This document shows positions 44,365 to 53,286 of a stretch of DNA of 57,914 nt, in pieces. The DNA lies in NCBI GenBank assembly GCA_028721415.1, contig JAQYIU010000036.1, positions 1 to 57,914 on the forward strand, given 5' to 3'. The position numbers and the translations under genes were made by a program. The DNA is from Lachnospiraceae bacterium. Lineage in GTDB: Bacteria; Bacillota; Clostridia; Lachnospirales; Lachnospiraceae. Numbering within the stretch: position 1 is the first letter of the stretch; every line of letters begins with the position of its first letter. The notes beneath the pieces were generated by a model that did no database searches, was not told where the DNA came from, and saw nothing but the letters and a program-made list of their open reading frames with translations.

Positions 44365-47265
44365 ATGATCACAGACAAACAAAAACAGCGGGATTATGAA
44401 TATGACGGAGATTACCAGTCCAAAAGCAGATACACGATCGAACAATGGACCAATATTCTGGAGTCCGGACAACTGGAAGATTCCGACCTTACTCTTTTAA
44501 AACAGATTTACAGCTCCTTTAATCACGCAGCTACCCTCCTCCAGCTTTCCTTCCACAATAACAGCACGGAAGAAAAGATTCTTGAACAGGTGAATGCAAT
44601 CGGGGAAAAACTGGGTTCTGTTAATAATCTGAATCCGGAAGTAGATTATAATGGGAATGAATATTGGTGGTATCTTTTCTTCTGGGGGAAAAATACCGAC
44701 GCCAAAACTCTGGAACTGAAACTTCATCCGGAACTTACCGAAGCCATCGGAGCATTATGGCCGGAGCTGGAACAGGCTTACTATGCGTTCATGAGTGATG
44801 TAGAACGAAGTCTCCAGATTCGCTATAATCAGGAAGATTCTGTCTGGATCGCAGCGGCTGTGCTTCTTTACGAAAAATACTACCGGTACCCGGGCATCAG
44901 TGCGGATGATATTCTTCTGATGCAATATGAAGTGCAGACCCGCTCTCAGAAAGTGTACGGACAAGACGTCAATGTCAACACCATCACACAGATCTGTAAT
45001 GCCGATGAACGTGGACATCGTTTCAATTATTTAAGAGATATCTATAAATATTACCGTGTCGCCTTTCCCGGCGAGTTTGACGGTGACAGAGAACGTCCGG
45101 AACCGGAAAATCTGGATTACAATGCTTATATTTATTCCATTTACGGTTATATGACTTTAAATAAACTTCTTGATTTCATTGAACATGAATATGCCCATCT
45201 GGTAGATGAATCTTATGTGGAATTGAATAATGCCAATGGATTCGTCCGTCTGGCAGATTACCTGACCAGACAGGGAGGAACCATCTATGATCCAGATGAT
45301 ACATCGGAACAGGCTCTGGCCCTTCGGGCAGATGGTGAAGATTGTACGACTACCTTCCATATGCTGGCAGATTCTCTTTTAGCGGAGTACCCGAACTTTA
45401 CTTATGCCAGGAAAGCAGACTGGTATCTTCCTTCCGAAGGACGGATTGCCTACGTTTTCTGTGATTTTCTTTATATGGAAGATTACGCCTACACCGGAGC
45501 CGGTATCTCCTTTGTAACCAAACCGGAAGGCGACGAAGTAAATATCGAGATTGCCCTGAATCTCCCTCTCTGTGCCGGTGAAGAAACCATGCTGGATATT
45601 CAGGATAAATGCAACATGCTCACCCTGATGACAGCCGCTCCATTTAAGGTGGAGACCGTCAATACCGAAAATTTTGATTTTACGGAAGAAGGACAAAAGA
45701 TCAAAGCTTCCGTTTTATATGCATACAGCGAATTCAAAACTATGACCGAAGAAAATATTGTCGGTCTTATGTCTACTGCTATGGAAATATTTGCATCCTA
45801 TTATACGGATATCTGTCAGAATTACTACCCTTCCAAAGAGGAGATGAATGCTGCCGTAGATCCCCTGGCAGCGGCCCTCGGCTCTAAATTAACTTACCGA
45901 AAAGGCGCTGAGGTTCCAGGCCCGCAGATCATATACAAACAGGGAGTTACTTCCCCTACTTCGGATTATATTACCCGGGCTCTGCAGGGATATCAGACTG
46001 CACCGGCTGCAGAAGAAAATGCCGCGACCGAAGATTACGATGAACCGGCTTATTCCGGCACTTCTGTCACCGGAGGCTATTCTGATTACAATCCTTTCGA
46101 AGATGCCAAACCTGTTTCCGAAGAAAATGCTGCCGCACAAAACGAATCTATCCCGGCAAAAAGCGGTAACGCTTCCAGTCCTGCACCGATGAGACAACCT
46201 GTCTCCGCATCATACGGGCAGCCTGCCCCTTCTTCCATGCTACCATCATGGCCAAAAGGAGAAAAAGTTCCCGTTTCCACGCATCCTGACCGCCGGGAAC
46301 AAGGATTCCGCCTCTATCCAAAAAACACACTGATCAAAGGCCCGGTCAAAACCGGCAAATATCATGAAGCGATCATGACAGCCGTGGGTATCATCGAAGG
46401 GAAAGATTCCAATATGATGAACATTCAACCGGTACCGGAAATCCTGGATCACTATAAAGATTATCTGGAAGAAGGTCGGATCATGCACGTTTCCTATCCG
46501 GATATCGATGGAGAAGGGTACGAAGGATGGATGGAATCTGTACAGGGTCCTTCCATTCGGGATGGCATTTTCAAAGAATTTGCCAATCACTGCGGAGAAG
46601 GCCGTTATGTCGTTATGATGGAGGAAGTAGATCTTAACTGGATGCATCTGTTTGGGGAAGCCTCTGTCCTTCTAAGAGAAAACCGCCGAGAAGGCACCAG
46701 CAGTGAAACTGCAGTCACCCTGATGCACTCTAAAGAGAAATTCAAACTGCCTTCCAACCTGTATATCGTGGCAACCTGCTCTTCCATCGTCTGCGAAGAT
46801 ACAATTCTTGGAGCCATCGAACAGGATTTCTTCATCCGGCATGTTGCACCGGATGCCAGTGTACTTCGGGGAATCCGGGTCGAGGGCATTCTTCTGGAAC
46901 GATTGATGGCAACCTTGAATCTTCGACTCTCCTATTTTCTGGGAGCCGATTATCAACTGGGAGAAGGCTTTTTCCTGGCATCTCCGGACAAAGATCCTTT
47001 CATCTCTCTGGCAAGAGTATTCCGTGAGCAGATCATTCCTCTTTTCGAGAAATGGTTTGATGGCGATAAAGAGAGAATTCGTTACGTTTTAGGGGATAAT
47101 GGCAAAAAACGTAACGATACCATCTTCTACCAGGAAATGCCATACCGGGAAGGATTATTTAAAGGAAGTATCCCGGACTCCTTTGACACAGAGCGGAGAA
47201 TCTATCAGATTAACGAAGAAGCTTTTTACAATCCAAAAAGCTATATCGATATATACGAATCCTGA
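44365..47265 (+). CDS. McrB-like AAA+ protein with degenerate catalytic motifs
   Basis: The 966-residue product has an acidic, Tyr-rich N-terminal region (about 1-520) of unknown fold, a low-complexity Ala/Ser/Pro linker (about 550-640) and a C-terminal McrB-type AAA+ module. The module can be read motif by motif. Walker A near 656 is KGPVKTGKYHEA, where McrB has GPPGTGKT: the second glycine is a lysine and the S/T after the lysine is gone. The McrB Walker B/NRxN region near 749 is MMEEVDLNWMHLFGEASVLL. The sensor near 802 is VATCSS in place of GTMN. The arginine-finger region near 818 is AIEQDFFIR in place of ALRRRF. McrB normally moves DNA with an McrC nuclease; no McrC gene is nearby. The role is therefore open. 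AAAGGATTTTGGAACG precedes the ATG at a rather long distance. Confidence 0.8.
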   Translation: MITDKQKQRDYEYDGDYQSKSRYTIEQWTNILESGQLEDSDLTLLKQIYSSFNHAATLLQLSFHNNSTEEKILEQVNAIGEKLGSVNNLNPEVDYNGNEYWWYLFFWGKNTDAKTLELKLHPELTEAIGALWPELEQAYYAFMSDVERSLQIRYNQEDSVWIAAAVLLYEKYYRYPGISADDILLMQYEVQTRSQKVYGQDVNVNTITQICNADERGHRFNYLRDIYKYYRVAFPGEFDGDRERPEPENLDYNAYIYSIYGYMTLNKLLDFIEHEYAHLVDESYVELNNANGFVRLADYLTRQGGTIYDPDDTSEQALALRADGEDCTTTFHMLADSLLAEYPNFTYARKADWYLPSEGRIAYVFCDFLYMEDYAYTGAGISFVTKPEGDEVNIEIALNLPLCAGEETMLDIQDKCNMLTLMTAAPFKVETVNTENFDFTEEGQKIKASVLYAYSEFKTMTEENIVGLMSTAMEIFASYYTDICQNYYPSKEEMNAAVDPLAAALGSKLTYRKGAEVPGPQIIYKQGVTSPTSDYITRALQGYQTAPAAEENAATEDYDEPAYSGTSVTGGYSDYNPFEDAKPVSEENAAAQNESIPAKSGNASSPAPMRQPVSASYGQPAPSSMLPSWPKGEKVPVSTHPDRREQGFRLYPKNTLIKGPVKTGKYHEAIMTAVGIIEGKDSNMMNIQPVPEILDHYKDYLEEGRIMHVSYPDIDGEGYEGWMESVQGPSIRDGIFKEFANHCGEGRYVVMMEEVDLNWMHLFGEASVLLRENRREGTSSETAVTLMHSKEKFKLPSNLYIVATCSSIVCEDTILGAIEQDFFIRHVAPDASVLRGIRVEGILLERLMATLNLRLSYFLGADYQLGEGFFLASPDKDPFISLARVFREQIIPLFEKWFDGDKERIRYVLGDNGKKRNDTIFYQEMPYREGLFKGSIPDSFDTERRIYQINEEAFYNPKSYIDIYES

Positions 47266-47321
47266 AAAACATAATAGATTATTATTACGTATTTATTAAG
47301 AAAAATACAAAAAATCACAAT

Positions 47322-47350
47322 TTGCTCACATTTACCTTTTATACTTATAA
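47322..47350 (+). promoter_or_regulatory. Probable promoter of the NlpC/P60 gene
   Basis: TTGCTC (47322-47327), 17 bases, TTATAA (47345-47350), about 75 bases before the start codon. No terminator is seen between the McrB-like gene and here, so read-through is possible too. Confidence 0.5.
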
Positions 47351-47423
47351 GAGGTTTCAATATTAAAATAAGATAAAGTAGTATTTTATGTACAAAACAG
47401 GATTATTTATGGAGGTATGAAAC

Positions 47424-48311
47424 ATGCTGAAAACATTAAAACGACTTGGCGTTAGTTTTTTCATTGCTGTTTTCATCTTAAATATTACCATGCTGCCAAC
47501 AGCAGATCATAGTTTAAGTCAGGTGGAAGCGAGTACAACCGGAAAGGTAACAGCCAGAAAACTGCACATCCGAAACAAAAAAAGCACCAAGGCCAAATGC
47601 ATCAAAATTGCAAAAAAAGGCACAAAGGTTGAAGTGCTCTCCACCGGTAAGAAATGGGTGAAAGTAAACATCAACGGTACAATTGGCTACACACAGGGCC
47701 AGTATATATCAACTTCTTACGGAACCGCTTCCAAACCATATTCCAACGTAATTGACGGAACCGTTTCATCCAAAACTTTACATATTCGTTCCGGTAAAAG
47801 TAATAGTTCAGATACTATCCTAACTGTAAAAAAAGGAACAAAAATCAGAGTATTGACATCCAATTCCAAGTGGGTCCAAGTGAAAGTGAACGGGGTAATT
47901 GGTTATGCCAGAGGAAAGAACATTTCCACTGGTAATGGCGGCACCGCTTCCAACACTACGACGAAAGGGCAGTCTGTTATTAATTATGCACTTCGTTTTG
48001 TCGGCAATCCATACCGCTGGGGCGGAAGCAGTCTCACAAACGGAACCGACTGCTCTGGTTTTGTCATGAGTGTATACAGACATTTTGGCAAATCTCTCCC
48101 GCATTCTTCTTATGCACTTCGCAGGGTAGGACGTGCTGTACACGGATTAAGCAACGCAAAGCCTGGTGACATCATCTGCTACAGCGGACATGTTGCTCTT
48201 TACATCGGCAATAGAAAGATCGTTCATGCCAGCAATCCAAGAGATGGCATTAAAATATCTTCAAACGCCAACTATCGCCACATCGTTGCGATAAGAAGAA
48301 TCTTTAACTAA
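47424..48311 (+). CDS. Secreted SH3 and NlpC/P60 cell-wall hydrolase
   Basis: The 295-residue product has a signal peptide (LKRLGVSFFIAVFILNITML), then two bacterial SH3 domains (about 40-95 and 110-165; KLHIRNKKSTKAKCIKIAKK and TLHIRSGKSNSSDTILTVKK), and a C-terminal NlpC/P60 domain. The catalytic residues are Cys in NGTDCSGFVMSVYRH, His in YSGHVALYIG and a third polar residue in IVHASNP. It should cut gamma-D-Glu-diaminopimelate bonds in peptidoglycan and act outside the cell. GGAGG with an 8-base gap precedes the ATG. It has its own promoter and a strong terminator. Confidence 0.95.
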   Translation: MLKTLKRLGVSFFIAVFILNITMLPTADHSLSQVEASTTGKVTARKLHIRNKKSTKAKCIKIAKKGTKVEVLSTGKKWVKVNINGTIGYTQGQYISTSYGTASKPYSNVIDGTVSSKTLHIRSGKSNSSDTILTVKKGTKIRVLTSNSKWVQVKVNGVIGYARGKNISTGNGGTASNTTTKGQSVINYALRFVGNPYRWGGSSLTNGTDCSGFVMSVYRHFGKSLPHSSYALRRVGRAVHGLSNAKPGDIICYSGHVALYIGNRKIVHASNPRDGIKISSNANYRHIVAIRRIFN

Positions 48312-48358
48312 TTTAGGACCTGTCGCAGTCAATGCTGCTCAGCTCCAAGAACAACAAT

Positions 48359-48417
48359 GCGGAAACTGTTCCATTACATTTGTATGACATGTAATGGAAT
48401 GGTTTCCGCTTTCTTTT
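48359..48417 (+). terminator. Terminator after the NlpC/P60 gene, sharing a repeat core
   Basis: GCGGAAAC (48359-48366) and TTCCATTACAT (48369-48379) pair with ATGTAATGGAA (48389-48399) and GTTTCCGC (48402-48409), followed by TTTCTTTT. The apical 31 bases closely match part of the element after the YfhO gene at 30.87-30.90 kb (minus strand). The rest of the gap to 48524 shows nothing else. Confidence 0.9.
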
Positions 48418-48523
48418 ATCGGTGAGGCTGCGCTTCCCTATCAGAGCGGTAATGCCCACAGGCTCGGAAAGTTAAAAATCTCCTCCATAAGCGCATCGTC
48501 GGCGTCTGTTCGCAATATTCTTC

Positions 48524-49666
48524 TTATTGCAGTAATTTATTTTTCAGCTGATCTTCCAGCTCGGTCAGGCGAGCTTCCGCCTCTCTTCTTTTCTGTCTTC
48601 CCTCATTTTGAATCTGCATCACTTCATCAATCGTAGAGAGCAATTTTTCGTTGGTTTCCACCAAAGTCTCCATGTCAACAATTCCTCTCTCACTTTCCCT
48701 GGCAGTTTCCACCGTTGCCATCTTTAACTTCTCCGCATTTTTCTTCAGAAGTTCATTGGTAAGATCTGAAACCTGTCTCTGGGCTTCTGCTGCCCGTCTG
48801 GAATGTTCAATTCCGAGAGCGATGACCATCTGGCTCTTCCACAGTGGAATGGTATTTACCAATGTGGACTGGATTTTTTCGGACATGGTCACATCACTGG
48901 ATTGTACCATTCGAATCTGTGGTGCCATCTGGAGAGAAACCATTCGTGTCAGTTCCAGATCATGAATTTTTTTCTCAAAGCGATTGCAAAGAGCTTCCAT
49001 ATCACTGACTTCCTGGGCATCTTCTGCCAGACCACTTGCCGCTGCCTTCTGTCTTAACACTGGAAGTTCCTCTTCCATCACTTGATGGAGTTTTTTCTTT
49101 CCAGCTAAAATATACATATTCAGCTCCCGGAAATATACCTTATTCAAATCATACAGCTGGTCAAGCAAAGCACTGTCTTTTAAGAGCTGAATCTGATGTC
49201 CCTCCAGAGTCTTACAAATCTTTTCAATATTTGCTTCTGCTTTATCATATTTCAACTTCATGGTTTCTGCCTTTGCCGCTTTTTTCTTAAAAAAGCCCAG
49301 AACACCCTTGCTTTCTTCCTCATCAAATTCTTTAAGTTCTGTCACCACACTGTTCAGAAGATCTCCAATCTCTCCCAAATCTTTAGATTTCACTTTATTT
49401 AAGGTTCCTTCTGAAAAATCTGACATTTTTTTCTGCACACCGGCACCATATTGCAATATAGAAGCAGAATCCTTCAGTTCAATCTGTTTCACGAAATTGT
49501 CAACCTGTTCTTTTTCTTCTTCTGTCAGATATTTTTCTTCTTCATATTCCTGAACGGACTTTTGCTGTTCCACATTTCCTTTTCCACTGATCTCCAGCCC
49601 CATAGCCTCTTCTACCGGGTCAAGGGTGAGCGTTGGTCCTTCTTTTAATAATTGTTCTATATCCAT
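48524..49666 (-). CDS. telA: TelA-family toxic anion resistance protein
   Basis: The 380-residue product is mostly alpha-helical and matches the TelA/KlaA family: EKYLTEEEKEQVDNFVKQIELKD near residue 45, the central FFKKKAAKAETMKLKYDKAEANIEKICKTLE pattern split here by short gaps, and the C-terminal SLQMAPQIRMVQSSDVTMSEKIQSTLVNTIPLWKSQMVIALG segment. TelA proteins were named for tellurite resistance but are thought to act in general envelope or toxin stress. TAAGGAGGACACAAA precedes the ATG. It lies 31 bases after the XpaC-like gene, the usual TelA-XpaC order in Firmicutes. Confidence 0.92.
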   Translation of the reverse strand: MDIEQLLKEGPTLTLDPVEEAMGLEISGKGNVEQQKSVQEYEEEKYLTEEEKEQVDNFVKQIELKDSASILQYGAGVQKKMSDFSEGTLNKVKSKDLGEIGDLLNSVVTELKEFDEEESKGVLGFFKKKAAKAETMKLKYDKAEANIEKICKTLEGHQIQLLKDSALLDQLYDLNKVYFRELNMYILAGKKKLHQVMEEELPVLRQKAAASGLAEDAQEVSDMEALCNRFEKKIHDLELTRMVSLQMAPQIRMVQSSDVTMSEKIQSTLVNTIPLWKSQMVIALGIEHSRRAAEAQRQVSDLTNELLKKNAEKLKMATVETARESERGIVDMETLVETNEKLLSTIDEVMQIQNEGRQKRREAEARLTELEDQLKNKLLQ

Positions 49667-49697
49667 TTTGTGTCCTCCTTACATCTGCTTTCTATCT

Positions 49698-51029
49698 CTA
49701 CTCCCAGATGGAACGCTGTTTTTCTCCCCGCGAAACTAATTCTTGTTTCTTCCATCCATCTTTTGCCAACATGGTTTCCAGCACCTGTATATCAGAAGAA
49801 ATGTCTATGGCAATATCCTGAAACATATCGTCAAACATTGTTTCCAACGCCTGATTCATGGTATCCAGAGAATCGGTAATCTCTTTTGTTGTTTTTTTGA
49901 TGTTATCTCCCTGAATCGGCTGTTTTTCCAGTTCTTCATACACTCGCAGAAGTTTCATGATTGACGGAATATAATATTCCATCAGACGGTCTGTCTGGGA
50001 TACTTTTTCCGGATGTTCCTTCACACAGACAAAAATCCGGGAGATGGACATCTCCAAGCGATTTATCTTATCAAGCACATCCAAAGAGGAGATGCTTGCT
50101 TTCCTTTTTTGAAGTTCTTCCAGATATTTTCTGGATTCCTTTTCCATCCGATATAATTTTTTCTCGTCATCACCGGCCATTTCCCATTGCTGCCGCAATA
50201 ATTCTTCTTCCTGCTCCTTCTGCTCCCGCTCTTTCCGGGATTCCACAGCAGCATCATACTGCCTTCCGGCTTCTTCTGTCAGCATCAGACAAGTCTCTTT
50301 CTCATCCAGGCGGGCCTGGGGAATCCATCGATGTTCCATAATAAAATGAACATCCTTCCGAACCGTCTTTAATGGAACTCCGCAGCACTTCACCAGATCC
50401 TCAAGCATAATATAAGAGGAATCTTTCCAGGCACGAACATAACTTTTAATTCGTCTGGTACGCTTTCCGGTGAGCAAGCCTCTTCCAAGAAAAATTCCGC
50501 TTATGACGGTAAGAGGCAGAAAAATGCTTTCCAGAATCACAGCCACCGTAGAAAATATACCACTCACCGCAGCCAGTCCAAAACCTCCGATTCCAAATCC
50601 CAGACTCAAGGCACCAAATATGGCCAGCCCCGCTCCTCCAAATCCGGTCTGTAACGGGCCACTGTAGGTTCCCGGCAGAGTTCCTCTCGTCTGTGGAACT
50701 GTCGGAACTTCTCTGTCCCTGTCGTTTCTCGTTCTTCCACGATTTCCCGCTTCCATTTTACTTCGGTTCCCGGTATTCCTCCTGTCATTTCTTTCCATTT
50801 TTGATGTTTTTGTGTGTCCACCATTTTCTAACGGTTCCCACTGATTCAGTTTCTCTCTGGCATAATCCCACTGTTTCTGGGTCTCATCTTTGGCATAATC
50901 CACCAGGTCACGGATACCGTCACTCAAACCACTGAAATCCATCGAATTGATGGAATCTTCAATCACCTGAAGAATCTGTTCTCCCAAATCTTCTTTTTTA
51001 TTGTTTTTATGTTCTCTATCCTCTTTCAT
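49698..51029 (-). CDS. XpaC-like membrane protein
   Basis: About 443 residues. The N-terminal 130 residues are charged and disordered. Two close membrane helices follow (AGLAIFGALSLGFGIGGFGL and VAVILESIFLPLTVISGIFL) and then the XpaC domain, with ILVKCCGVPLKTVRKD-type sequence (MLEDLVKCCGVPLKTVRKDV), MEHRWIPQARLDEKETCLML and a helical C-terminus. XpaC was named for 5-bromo-4-chloroindolyl phosphate hydrolysis; its true role is unknown, and it nearly always sits next to TelA. The ATG at 51029 is preceded by AAAGGAAAGACAATTAAG; the frame opens further out at 51146, without a ribosome site. Confidence 0.85.
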   Translation of the reverse strand: MKEDREHKNNKKEDLGEQILQVIEDSINSMDFSGLSDGIRDLVDYAKDETQKQWDYAREKLNQWEPLENGGHTKTSKMERNDRRNTGNRSKMEAGNRGRTRNDRDREVPTVPQTRGTLPGTYSGPLQTGFGGAGLAIFGALSLGFGIGGFGLAAVSGIFSTVAVILESIFLPLTVISGIFLGRGLLTGKRTRRIKSYVRAWKDSSYIMLEDLVKCCGVPLKTVRKDVHFIMEHRWIPQARLDEKETCLMLTEEAGRQYDAAVESRKEREQKEQEEELLRQQWEMAGDDEKKLYRMEKESRKYLEELQKRKASISSLDVLDKINRLEMSISRIFVCVKEHPEKVSQTDRLMEYYIPSIMKLLRVYEELEKQPIQGDNIKKTTKEITDSLDTMNQALETMFDDMFQDIAIDISSDIQVLETMLAKDGWKKQELVSRGEKQRSIWE

Positions 51030-51147
51030 CTTAATTGTCTTTCCTTTATCAAATCTGCTTTCTATTATAACAACGAAAAACCTCTTCGTAAAGTTAATCA
51101 TTATTTTCTTTTCTGTGAATATACTGTAAAAAAAATGAGGAAACACA

Positions 51148-51726
51148 GTGGCAATTCGAATTTATATTGATCAGGGACATAATCCGGCGGGAGTCAATGC
51201 CGGTGCAGAAGGATTTGGAGTAAGAGAACAGGATATTACCTATCAAGTCGGACAATTTCTATATAACATTCTGACGGAGGATTATCGATTTTCTGCCAAA
51301 TTGTCGAGACCCACGCCGGAAACCACCTTAGGATACAACAACACCAGCAGCCTCAGAGAAAGAGTCACGCAGGCAAATAACTGGCCGGCTGATTATTTTA
51401 TCAGTATCCATGCCAACGCCAGCGAAAATCCGGATATTAATGGTTCCGAAGTCTATGTAACAGAAAGCTATACCACGGCCTGGTATCTTGCTCTCGATGT
51501 TCTGGCTGAAATCGTAAGACGGGTAGGCACCAAATACAATGGTGTATTTATAAACCCTTCCCTTTATGTTCTTCGAAATACAAATATGCCGGCTATTCTT
51601 GTAGAACTTGGCTACATCACCAACTATGAAGACAACCAGCTAATGGTGGAGGAACCTTATCAGTTTGCCTATGGTATTTACGTGGGACTTCTGAATTATC
51701 TGGGACTTCCACAGATTTTATTTTGA
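51148..51726 (+). CDS. N-acetylmuramoyl-L-alanine amidase
   Basis: The 192-residue product is a single Amidase_3 (zinc) domain: RIYIDQGHNPAGVNAGAEG with the first zinc His, an aspartate/glutamate-rich middle, the second zinc His in DYFISIHANASENP and the catalytic Glu in PAILVELGYITNYEDN. It cleaves the bond between muramic acid and the peptide stem. There is no signal peptide, so it is either cytoplasmic, released by lysis, or exported in another way. The start is a GTG with TGAGGAAA before it. It is divergent from the XpaC-like gene and ends at a strong terminator. Confidence 0.92.
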   Translation: MAIRIYIDQGHNPAGVNAGAEGFGVREQDITYQVGQFLYNILTEDYRFSAKLSRPTPETTLGYNNTSSLRERVTQANNWPADYFISIHANASENPDINGSEVYVTESYTTAWYLALDVLAEIVRRVGTKYNGVFINPSLYVLRNTNMPAILVELGYITNYEDNQLMVEEPYQFAYGIYVGLLNYLGLPQILF

Positions 51727-51786
51727 CAGGGCTTTCGTATTAAAATGAAGCGCAACTTCCAGAATGTGACATTTCCATCGAAAAAA

Positions 51787-51816
51787 GATGCCGTTCGGAT
51801 AAGAACGGCATCTTTT
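51787..51816 (+). terminator. Terminator after the amidase gene
   Basis: GATGCCGTTC, six-base loop, GAACGGCATC, TTTT. It is also flanked by A-run on the other side (AAAAAA), so it can terminate the convergent alcohol dehydrogenase gene as well. Confidence 0.93.
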
Positions 51817-51848
51817 AAGTATTATGTAATGATGAAATGATTCAATAA

Positions 51849-52991
51849 TTACATTAACTGACGGAACATTTCTTCGAACTGTTCAATGGAAGCTGGTCTT
51901 GGGTTACCAGGAGCACAAGCATCAGCTGCAGCAGATTCGCAAAGGAAAGGAAGATCTTCTTCTTTGATATCAAGTTTTGTAGGGATACCAACGTCAACAG
52001 ATAACTGTCTAACTGCATCGATTGCTGCCTGACGGTATTCTGCTTCAGACATACCGGTTGTATCTACATCAAATGCTTCTGCGATATCTTTGAATTTTGT
52101 TCCTGTACAATCCTGATTGAATTCCATAACGATTGGAAGCATCATAGCACATGCAACACCATGAGGTGTATCATATACAGCACCCAGTGTATGAGCCATG
52201 GAATGAGCAATACCAAGACCTACGTTGGAGTATGCCATAGCTGTTACGTACTGTGCAAGAGCCATACCTTCACGTCCATCCGGATCATTTTCTACAGCTT
52301 TGCGTAAGTTTTTAGCAATCAGCTGGATAGCTTTTAAGTTGAGGCAGTCAGCTAATTCCCAAGCTCCACCTGTTGTGTAACCTTCGATCGCATGTGTAAG
52401 AGCATCCATACCTGTGGAAGCGGTAAGTCCTTTTGGCATAGAGGACATCATATCCGGGTCAACTACAGCAACATCAGGGATGTCGTTAGGGTCCACACAT
52501 ACGAATTTACGTTTTTTCTCAACGTCTGTAATAACGTAGTTAATTGTAGATTCAGCACCTGTACCACCTGTTGTAGGAACAGCGATTGTGAATACGGTAC
52601 GGTTCGTTGTTGGGGAAACACCTTCCAGAGAACGAACATCGTAAAATTCCGGGTTGTTTACGATGATACCAATACCTTTACCGGTATCCATGGAGGATCC
52701 GCCACCGATTGTGATCATGAAGTCAGCGCCGGATGCTTTGTAAGCATCAACACCATGCTGTACGTTTTCAATTGTTGGGTTAGGTTTGATATCGGAGTAA
52801 AGTTCAAACTCAATACCATTTTCTGCTAAAAGGTCTGTAACTTTAGCGGAAACACCAAATTTTACAAGGTCTGGGTCAGTAGCTACAAAAGCTTTTTTAA
52901 ATCCTTTTGAAGCGATAATTCCAGGAATTTCATTGATAGCGCCATGTCCGTGGTAAGATACACCATTTAATACGAAACGATTCACTGCCAT
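51849..52991 (-). CDS. Iron-containing alcohol dehydrogenase
   Basis: The 380-residue enzyme belongs to the group III iron alcohol dehydrogenases (FucO/lactaldehyde reductase/1,3-propanediol dehydrogenase-like). It has the NAD-binding GGGSSMDTGKGIG near residue 98, IAVPTTGGTGAEST, and the iron ligands in GMDALTHAIEGYTT and GIAHSMAHTLGAVYDTPHGVACA. It interconverts an aldehyde and an alcohol with NAD(H); the substrate is unclear. TTAAGGAGGGTTCC precedes the ATG. Its codons favour A/T-ending forms such as GCT, GTT and GGT, unlike most neighbours, which suggests high expression. It has its own leader with an operator-like inverted repeat. Confidence 0.95.
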   Translation of the reverse strand: MAVNRFVLNGVSYHGHGAINEIPGIIASKGFKKAFVATDPDLVKFGVSAKVTDLLAENGIEFELYSDIKPNPTIENVQHGVDAYKASGADFMITIGGGSSMDTGKGIGIIVNNPEFYDVRSLEGVSPTTNRTVFTIAVPTTGGTGAESTINYVITDVEKKRKFVCVDPNDIPDVAVVDPDMMSSMPKGLTASTGMDALTHAIEGYTTGGAWELADCLNLKAIQLIAKNLRKAVENDPDGREGMALAQYVTAMAYSNVGLGIAHSMAHTLGAVYDTPHGVACAMMLPIVMEFNQDCTGTKFKDIAEAFDVDTTGMSEAEYRQAAIDAVRQLSVDVGIPTKLDIKEEDLPFLCESAAADACAPGNPRPASIEQFEEMFRQLM

Positions 52992-53031
52992 ATTCGGAAC
53001 CCTCCTTAAAAATATAAATTAAAATGATTAA

Positions 53032-53052
53032 TTGCTGTTAATCACACAGCAA
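53032..53052 (-). promoter_or_regulatory. Inverted repeat in the alcohol dehydrogenase leader
   Basis: TTGCTGT (53032-53038), 7 bases, ACAGCAA (53046-53052), about 20 bases after a good -10 (minus strand TATAAT near 53070). It resembles a regulator site. The half site TTAACAGCAA is a little like Rex (redox) sites but is not a match. The rest of the 53053-53286 gap is AT-rich with no gene. Confidence 0.5.
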
Positions 53053-53243
53053 CGCTAAATGTATTATATATCAAAATCCAGCAAAATGAAAAGAGATTTT
53101 TATATACATTTCATAAGAAAAACAGAGGAATATTTCATTTTTTGGCGTTATATCATATAATTCATACAATTATTTGTTACTTTGTATGTAAATAATTGTA
53201 CTTTACAAAAAACTCATTTCCCAGACTCATTTATAATGAAATC

Positions 53244-53280
53244 GCCCACATAACATAATATTATGTGAGCAGATTTTTTT
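53244..53280. terminator. Hairpin between the subtilase and alcohol dehydrogenase genes
   Basis: CACATAA (53247-53253) pairs with TTATGTG (53261-53267). A T-run follows on the plus strand, while the genes on both sides read on the minus strand. Its orientation and use are uncertain. Confidence 0.4.
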
Positions 53281-53286
53281 ACTTTA

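Noticed and set aside
46086-46956. Minus-strand frames within the McrB-like gene
   Set aside because: Shadows of the plus-strand coding sequence; no family features or ribosome sites.
48394-48636. Plus-strand 80-codon frame after the NlpC/P60 gene
   Set aside because: It starts in a terminator stem and runs antisense into telA.
44365-51726. A single defence island of McrB-like, TelA, XpaC and wall hydrolases
   Set aside because: Strands differ, strong terminators separate the units, and TelA-XpaC and amidases are ordinary core genes in this group. Co-occurrence would have to be shown first.
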